A stretch of DNA of 26,876 nt from assembly GCA_002328625.1 (NCBI GenBank), contig DCVC01000274.1:1-26876 (forward strand), given 5' to 3'. This document shows, piece by piece, positions 22,312 to 26,876 of this stretch. How positions within the stretch are numbered: the stretch's first letter is position 1; the number at the start of each line of letters is the position of its first letter. The DNA comes from Bacteroidales bacterium UBA2198 (GTDB taxonomy: Bacteria; Bacteroidota; Bacteroidia; Bacteroidales; VadinHA17). The notes below the pieces were generated by a model. The model made no database searches. It was given only the letters and a program-made list of their open reading frames with translations, and was not told where the DNA came from. A program made the position numbers and the translations under genes.

Positions 22312-23067
22312 ATGAAAATCAGGATCATCATTTTTAGTACTGTTTTTTTGCTTTTTACGGGGTGTGATGTAGTTAAAGTGCTTCAGACCTCAGCAAATCT
22401 TCCGCTGACTGAGGAAGAAGTGATTGGCGGGTTGAAAGAGGCACTTACAACAGGGGCGACCAATTCTGCAAAACGACTCGCCGCCGAAAATGGATATTAT
22501 GGAGACGAACTTGTCAAAATACTTCTTCCCGAAGAAGCAAGGATCATAGTTGAGAACATTTCCAGGATACCCGGAGGGGATAAGCTTATTGAAGATGTCA
22601 TTCTGAGGATAAACAGAGCTGCAGAAGATGCTGCAAAGGAAGTTGCTCCGATTTTTATAAACAGTGTCAGGCAAATGACTGTAAGAGATGCCTTCAGTAT
22701 TCTAAATGGCGCTGATAATGCTGCAACCAGTTATCTGAGGAGTACAACATATAATGAATTATATGCACTTTATAAACCTAAGATCCAGGTTTCAACTGAA
22801 AAAAAGATCATCGGAGATATCTCAACCAAAGATTCGTGGATAGCGCTTACAGGCAGGTGGAACACCCTGGCCGGTTCGGTTGCAGGTAAGCTTGCAGGAT
22901 TTAAACTGGTTAATACCGATCTGGATGATTTCCTGACCGGTAAAGCACTTAACGGTATGTTCATAAAAGTTGAGGCTGAGGAGCTGAAGATAAGGAAAGA
23001 GGTTACAGCAAGAGTGACACCGGTTCTCAGAAGAGTATTTGGCAGTCTTGACAACAAGACAAATTAA
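22312..23067 (+). CDS. DUF4197-family lipoprotein
   Basis: 251 residues from ATG 22312; an upstream in-frame ATG at 22285 would put nine polar residues before the signal peptide. The signal MKIRIIIFSTVFLLFTGC gives a lipobox (LFTGC, Cys18). The mature part matches DUF4197: LTEEEVIGGLKEALTTGATNSAKRLA, ENGYYGDELVKILLPEEA, IFINSVRQMTVRDAFSIL, GADNAATSYLRSTTYNELY. Mostly helical, periplasmic side, function unknown. The stop lies 15 nt before the next start. Confidence 0.85.
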   Translation: MKIRIIIFSTVFLLFTGCDVVKVLQTSANLPLTEEEVIGGLKEALTTGATNSAKRLAAENGYYGDELVKILLPEEARIIVENISRIPGGDKLIEDVILRINRAAEDAAKEVAPIFINSVRQMTVRDAFSILNGADNAATSYLRSTTYNELYALYKPKIQVSTEKKIIGDISTKDSWIALTGRWNTLAGSVAGKLAGFKLVNTDLDDFLTGKALNGMFIKVEAEELKIRKEVTARVTPVLRRVFGSLDNKTN

Positions 23068-23082
23068 ATGCAGATTTTATAA

Positions 23083-24213
23083 ATGTTCGAAAGAAGTATT
23101 TTCACACACTCAGGCCTTGATGTAAGGATTTCTGATCATGCAAATGATGATATCCTCGGTATCCTTAATCATGCAGTTCAGGGATCGGAAGGAGGGCTAA
23201 GGTTTCAGCTGCAGAACATTGACGCCAGGATCGAAGCTTATAAGGACCAGATAAGATTTCTTTCACTTTATAAGAAAAACCAGATCACGGGAACTGTTGG
23301 TTCCTGTTACAGGATAACAGGACAGGGGAATCTTCGGTATCCATCATCTTATCTGCGATATCTGGCATTTCAGACAACTTTTCAATCGGACATTAACTGG
23401 CGAAGACGCTCAAAAGATTTGATCAGGCCCGAGAAGGATGATTCCTTTAGGCAGCGTACGCTTGAAATTTTCAGCAAGCCGCATTTGCTTGATCTTAAGG
23501 GTGTCTATGAAGGGGATAAGCATATTATGTATGCCTTCGTGGAGAGTATGAATGAACGTTCAAAGAATCTTGTTCACCAGGCTGGATATGAGTATATCAG
23601 GTCCTTCCTGACTGTTGCCTTCAGCAGGTTTTCTCCCAAGCCCGACAAACGGGTCTCGAAAATCAGGACTCCTGAACAGGAAAAACAAATGGAATCACTT
23701 CTTTATGATTATTATGCAGGGTATTCGCTTTTCAATACCGATTATTCTTTTTACGGTGACCATTATTATGTTCTTAAGGAAGGGGATGAAATTATTGCAG
23801 GAGTCAGCGCACTTCCCTCTTCTTACAAAATTTATGATATGCCTGGTGTCTGGGGTTGGGTCATTATGAAGGTATTGCCACATACCCCGTATTACAGGAG
23901 GCTTTTTCAACCCGGTGAGTTCCGGCACCTTGTATTTGATTCGATCTATTGTAAAAAAGGAATGGAGGATCTTCTTGCAAACCTTTTTGAATCGGTATGC
24001 GCCATTGAAGGGTACAACACCGGATTGATGTGGCTCGATGACAGGAGTGAGCTTTTTGATAAGCTGAGGTCAGGAGTTGAAATGGGAGCTCTCAACAGGA
24101 TGCTTAATGCAAAACCCGGACTTGTTTACACACGCTTTATTAATCTTACCGAAAAGGAGAAAGAGCCCTTTTATGATGCTCCGGCCTATATCTCAGGATT
24201 TGATTTTTCTTAA
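23083..24213 (+). CDS. GNAT-like N-acyltransferase-fold protein (probably two domains)
   Basis: 376 residues, no signal or membrane segments. Residues about 1-185 look like a degenerate GNAT domain, ending YAFVESMNERSKNLVHQAGYEYIRSF: the N-x-RS...GY pattern is typical of the last helix and strand of that fold. Residues about 200-360 may be a second, poorly conserved GNAT-like unit (YYVLKEGDEIIAGVSA, then HLVFDSIYCKKGMEDLLANL). The acetyl-CoA loop (Q/R-x-x-G-x-G/A) is not evident. It follows the DUF4197 gene closely and is probably in its operon. Substrate unknown; the fold assignment is tentative. Confidence 0.6.
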   Translation: MFERSIFTHSGLDVRISDHANDDILGILNHAVQGSEGGLRFQLQNIDARIEAYKDQIRFLSLYKKNQITGTVGSCYRITGQGNLRYPSSYLRYLAFQTTFQSDINWRRRSKDLIRPEKDDSFRQRTLEIFSKPHLLDLKGVYEGDKHIMYAFVESMNERSKNLVHQAGYEYIRSFLTVAFSRFSPKPDKRVSKIRTPEQEKQMESLLYDYYAGYSLFNTDYSFYGDHYYVLKEGDEIIAGVSALPSSYKIYDMPGVWGWVIMKVLPHTPYYRRLFQPGEFRHLVFDSIYCKKGMEDLLANLFESVCAIEGYNTGLMWLDDRSELFDKLRSGVEMGALNRMLNAKPGLVYTRFINLTEKEKEPFYDAPAYISGFDFS

Positions 24214-24224
24214 GTCAGGATAAC

Positions 24225-24992
24225 TTACCTCTCAAGGAAACTTCCAAGGATAGACCCCGCTTCTTTACCCCTGTTCTTGCTCAGAGGCGATAGTGCTCTG
24301 ATAAGCTTGCGTACAGGCATCGACTGAAGCCACACCTTTCCTGTGCCACTTATGGTAGCCAGGAACAAGCCTTCCCCGCCAAAAACCATTGATTTAAGGC
24401 TGCCTGTGGTTTCAATGTCAAAATCGAGTGCCGGTTCATAGGCTACAACACAACCCGTATCAATACGCAGAGTTGCATTATTCAAAGATCTTTCGATCAC
24501 GGTACCGCCTGCGTGAATAAAAGCCATTCCATCACCCTCCAGCTTCTGAAGGATGAATCCCTCTCCTCCAAGCAGGCCTGATCCTATCTTTCTGTTGAGG
24601 GTAACAGTAAGTTTTGTTCCGAATGCCGCACAAAGAAACCCGTCTTTCTGAACTATAAGCTTGTTGCTGACATTGTTTAAGTTAAGAGGAACAATTGTCC
24701 CCGGATAAGGCGCTGCAAAAGCAACCCGGCTCTTCCCGTTTCCATGATTTGTGAAATGGGTTATAAACAATGATTCACCTGTTATAAGCCGCGAGCCGGC
24801 AGCGAACAGTTTATCCATTATTCCCTGATTTGGTGCAGAACCGTCCCCCATTTTTACATCAAAAGTGATTCCCTGTTCCATATAGACCATGGTACCTGCC
24901 TCGGCAATTACTGTTTCCCCCGGATCGAGTTCAATTTCGACAAATTGGATATCATCCCCGAAGATCTTAAAGTCAATTTCGTGTGATCTCAT
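24225..24992 (-). CDS. AIM24/TIGR00266-family protein
   Basis: 255 residues, all-beta, no signal. Family marks: IQFVEIELDPGETVIAEAGTMVYME at the N-terminus, the GESLFITHFTN segment, AAPYPGTIVPLNL, the FLCAAFGTKLTVTL and GLLGGEGFILQKLEGDG glycine-rich strands, GCVVAYEPALDFDIE, and FGGEGLFLATISGTGKVWLQSMP. The C-terminal KNRGKEAGSILGSF tail is flexible. Bacterial members are widespread and lack an established function; the mitochondrial relative AIM24 affects inner-membrane organisation. It converges on the GNAT-like gene with an 11-nt gap and is divergent from tRNA-Val. Confidence 0.9.
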   Translation of the reverse strand: MRSHEIDFKIFGDDIQFVEIELDPGETVIAEAGTMVYMEQGITFDVKMGDGSAPNQGIMDKLFAAGSRLITGESLFITHFTNHGNGKSRVAFAAPYPGTIVPLNLNNVSNKLIVQKDGFLCAAFGTKLTVTLNRKIGSGLLGGEGFILQKLEGDGMAFIHAGGTVIERSLNNATLRIDTGCVVAYEPALDFDIETTGSLKSMVFGGEGLFLATISGTGKVWLQSMPVRKLIRALSPLSKNRGKEAGSILGSFLER

Positions 24993-25078
24993 ACATGGTT
25001 CATTTAAAGGTTATCAGATTTATATCTTATCGAAGATAACAATATGGAAGCATAAGTCAGCCGATAAGAATAAAATAT

Positions 25079-25086
25079 TATTTTTG
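25079..25086 (+). promoter_or_regulatory. -7-like box of tRNA-Val
   Basis: TATTTTTG fits TAnnTTTG and ends 9 nt before the tRNA. No TTTG is seen at the usual distance upstream. Confidence 0.35.
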
Positions 25087-25095
25087 CAACTGAAC

Positions 25096-25170
25096 GGGAC
25101 GTTAGTTCAGTTGGTTCAGAACGCTTGCTTGACAGGCAAGAGGTCGACAGTTCGAATCTGTCACGCCCCA
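25096..25170 (+). tRNA. tRNA-Val (GAC anticodon)
   Basis: 75 nt including the discriminator A; no encoded CCA. D-arm GTTC/GAAC; anticodon stem CTTGC/GCAAG with loop TTGACAG, hence anticodon GAC; T-arm GACAG/CTGTC with loop TTCGAAT. Acceptor GGGACGT faces ACGCCCC, leaving a mismatch at the fourth pair (A4 with C69), which is unusual in an otherwise clean gene. Confidence 0.93.
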
Positions 25171-25183
25171 CAATTGATTATCA

Positions 25184-25209
25184 AAAGGTTATATTCTTAC
25201 ATAACCTTT
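25184..25209 (+). terminator. Terminator of tRNA-Val
   Basis: AAAGGTTAT (25184-25192) and ATAACCTTT (25201-25209) pair perfectly around an 8-nt loop, 13 nt after the tRNA, followed by the T-rich CTTCATTT. Confidence 0.6.
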
Positions 25210-25219
25210 CTTCATTTAG

Positions 25220-25243
25220 CCCGGTTGCAACCGGGTTGCAACA
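25220..25243. repeat. 16-bp palindrome overlapping an 11-bp-period direct repeat
   Basis: CCCGGTTGCAACCGGG (25220-25235) is a perfect palindrome. Starting at 25223, GGTTGCAAC occurs twice with an 11-bp period (25223-25231, 25234-25242). It lies 50 nt after tRNA-Val. Confidence 0.6.
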
Positions 25244-25280
25244 AATAATGTTTTTATATTCTTGTACAATAAAACAACAA

Positions 25281-25314
25281 AAGCCTTGATACACAACAAT
25301 ATCAAGGCTTTTTT
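25281..25314. terminator. Strong hairpin with T-run 3' of tRNA-Val
   Basis: AAGCCTTGAT (25281-25290), a 10-nt loop, ATCAAGGCTT (25301-25310), then TTTT. Perfect 10-bp arms with an A-run on the other side, so it could work in both directions. With a separate hairpin already next to the tRNA, this one probably belonged to a gene that has been lost or lies on the other strand. Confidence 0.7.
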
Positions 25315-25810
25315 ATTTGTTACTACTGAAACTATACTGAAACATTTCTGGAATTATACTTCTTTCGGAGTCTTTCCTAAAATACCCAAATGATTTTGGA
25401 AGCCAAAATATTAATTTATCAACTACAAATTAATTATTAGTTAATATTTTTAACAAAAATCGATATGATATTATGACTTATCATAATAAATTTGCTTACA
25501 ATCTTCAATGTGAAAGTTTTTTTGGTTACAATATAGGTGGCACTTTCAGTATTGTCGTCTATAAGTTATTAAATATGTAAGTTTTAGGCATTAATATCAC
25601 CTTTTCCATGGCCATGAAGGTTAGTGGTTATTAAAACAAGGGCGGCAATTTTTTGTTGTCTGATTTTAGCATGAGCAACTAAGTTTCTTAAAATTTGTCG
25701 CCCTTTGCTTTATTTCAACTTCCAGGCCGATTGTAGTTAATCCAGTAAAACACATGAAGAATTCTTAAATCAGGCTTCTGAAACTGGTTGAAAAAAATAA
25801 GTAATAACAA
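25315..25810. other. AT-rich gene-poor stretch with a second 11-bp doublet
   Basis: No gene found. TACTGAAAC occurs twice with an 11-bp period (25324-25332, 25335-25343). A short minus-strand frame around 25370-25410 reads GFQNHLGILGKTPKEV before a stop and could be the tail of a lost gene, but it is too short to identify. The inverted repeat at 25638-25705 is listed separately. Confidence 0.4.
25638..25705. repeat. Long-loop inverted repeat (possible structured RNA or mobile remnant)
   Basis: AAGGGCGGCAA (25638-25648) faces TTGTCGCCCTT (25695-25705), 10 of 11 pairs. A further T-run/A-run pairing inside extends the stem with a bulge, leaving a loop of roughly 40 nt. The GC-rich arms stand out in AT-rich DNA. 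No coding frame crosses it. Confidence 0.45.
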
Positions 25811-26041
25811 TTACTGGTGAAAGATCTGAGATGCTGAACTGACAATATTATTAAAATAAGATATATTGCAACCCCTTCTTTTATTCCAAACAATTGGCGC
25901 ATCTTTAATAAACTGAGGATAAAATCTGGGTGTCGCCTCAATTATTTCATTCTGTATACGTTTCTTATTGGGTGGTACATTAAAAGATCCTATCTGCAGC
26001 AGGGGAAATGCAGAGAGGATAATCGTACCACCTTTATTTGT
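25811..26041 (-). pseudogene. Open frame without start codon downstream of radC (gene remnant?)
   Basis: Minus strand, 77 codons from directly after the radC stop to TAA at 25813-25811, in the same frame as the radC end. It reads like protein: GGTIILSAFPLLQIGSF, then KKRIQNEIIEATPRFYPQF and DAPIVWNKRRGCNISYF. No ATG, GTG or TTG sits near its beginning. It may be a 5'-truncated gene, or chance. I do not recognise the family. Confidence 0.3.
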
Positions 26042-26499
26042 TTATAGTATTCCTTCATCTCCCATACTGTAATACCACCTTCCAGGGATTATTATCAAAT
26101 GATCCAGCAGCTGAATATCCATAAGTTTCGCTGAATCCTTTACCTTCCTGATTATTGCCAGCTCAGATTCACTTGGCTGTAGGTTACCACTTGGGTGATT
26201 GTGCACATAATAATTGCATTTGCACTACTCTTTATACTATACTGCATCAGCAACTTTACATCAACAACGGTCCCTGTTGTACCACCCTTTGATAGTGATG
26301 ATATACCCAGGACTCTAACTGATCTATTCAATAGCATGAGCTTAAACTCTTGAATATGTTCTGTGGAATCCAGTTCCCAACTTTCCATAAATATGTCGAA
26401 TGCATCCTTTGAGCATTTAACCTGTGACCTGTCTGATGCTTTTATTTTGGTTCTGTAAATCAGTCTTACTTCTGATATAGTGTGTTGATTTGATTTCAT
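26042..26499 (-). pseudogene. radC: RadC-like JAB-domain protein, frameshifted
   Basis: The start ATG at 26499 opens a frame that matches short, mobile-element-type RadC proteins (about 150 aa): EVRLIYRTKIKASDRSQVKCS, FKLMLLNRSVRVLGISSLSKGG, GTVVDVKLLMQYSIKSSANAIIMC. At 26203 the frame breaks: one base missing between TGC and CACAATCAC. The other frame then supplies the JAB metal motif HNHPSGNLQPSESEL and the usual end LMDIQLLDHLIIIPGRWYYSMGDEGIL, stopping at 26042. A single-base deletion, or a sequencing error, thus separates the two halves. The His-x-His metal site lies after the break, so the product of the first frame is inactive. Confidence 0.8.
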
Positions 26500-26876
26500 G
26501 ATAGTTTTGATTAATGGTTAAATAGAAATAAAAAAGCCCGGCTCCAAAGTCCCAGGCTGTACAATTTAATTGTTATTATATTGATTTATAATTAGTTAAA
26601 TCATATGATGATTGCCAGGAATGCTGTAATTGCCTGTTTTAAAGCGTTTTAAGCCACTTTGAGTCAGAGTAATAGATAGATACCAATGGAATGGAGATCG
26701 TGTCTTAAGTGGGCTGGAAATGGCCTTAAATGAGATGTTCACTATTTGTTATATAATTGATATTCAATATTATGTATTAATTGGGGATTTGGGGACGGGA
26801 AACAGCAAAAACCGTGACAAGCAACTTACCCATTGTCCGTGTTAGGCGTTAGTTGTGTGTCCTGTGTTACTGCAGG
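26500..26876. other. Gene-free right end with a minus-strand terminator
   Basis: No gene supported. At 26527-26558 AGCCCGG and CCAGGCT form a 7-pair stem (one G-U) followed on the minus strand by a run of T, a terminator for a minus-strand transcript arriving from beyond 26560. The rest is AT-rich up to 26790, then a more mixed-composition stretch ending GTGTTAGGCGTTAGTTGTG, cut off by the window edge. Confidence 0.45.

Noticed and set aside
26830..26876. Integron attC-like half site (GTTAGGC within GTGTTAGGCGTTAG)
   Set aside because: Only one possible half is visible at the window edge, with no paired site, cassette or integron integrase.

Overview
The window looks like a chromosomal segment from a Bacteroidota (Bacteroidetes) bacterium, probably an environmental Bacteroidales/Marinilabiliales-type lineage. 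Three things support this: promoter-like TTTG-N19/20-TAnnTTTG sequences in place of E. coli-type boxes, few clear Shine-Dalgarno sites, and families typical of the phylum (a Big_5 lipoprotein, a DUF4197 lipoprotein, a CBM9-like cytosolic protein, tRNA genes without encoded CCA). This taxonomic reading is inference; no rRNA is present.

Region 1 (1-10.3 kb) is AT-rich accessory DNA next to a tRNA gene with a CAU anticodon (10323-10397, minus). It holds a small family of exported proteins built from a SnoaL-like module and a beta-rich (lipocalin-like) C-terminal module. Both modules are fused in the genes at 268 and 9185; the gene at 4640 has only the first and the gene at 5524 only the second. 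It also carries a TIR-membrane-TolB-like-TPR protein, a HepT/MntA (HEPN/MNT) toxin-antitoxin pair, a DUF1624-type membrane acyltransferase and an exported ATC-hydrolase-like protein. Six genes share an upstream box TTTG-N20-TAACyTkC (GTTG in one). Six copies of a dispersed hairpin repeat sit between the genes. A 194-bp direct repeat (4127-4320 and 10149-10342, 3 mismatches, no gaps) duplicates the 3' end of the tRNA and its terminator. It therefore brackets about 6 kb in the way attachment sites bracket an integrated element, but no integrase is visible.

Region 2 (10.4-14.6 kb, minus strand apart from a TetR gene) holds a three-gene methylthioadenosine/5'-deoxyadenosine salvage operon: MtnA isomerase, class II aldolase-family protein and MtnP phosphorylase. 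A divergent TetR regulator has a 27-bp palindrome directly upstream of its promoter, and lgt converges on it.

Region 3 (14.7-24.2 kb, plus strand) is ordinary core genome: a Big_5 lipoprotein, two ROK sugar kinases enclosing a CBM9-like protein, a small membrane protein, an acyl-CoA/ACP ligase, ispD, a DUF4197 lipoprotein and a GNAT-like protein. An AIM24-family gene lies on the minus strand.

Region 4 (25.0-26.9 kb) starts with tRNA-Val(GAC) and again becomes AT-rich and gene-poor, with a frameshifted radC-like gene and short tandem repeats of 11-bp period just 3' of the tRNA. It looks like the start of a second tRNA-associated accessory region that continues beyond the window.
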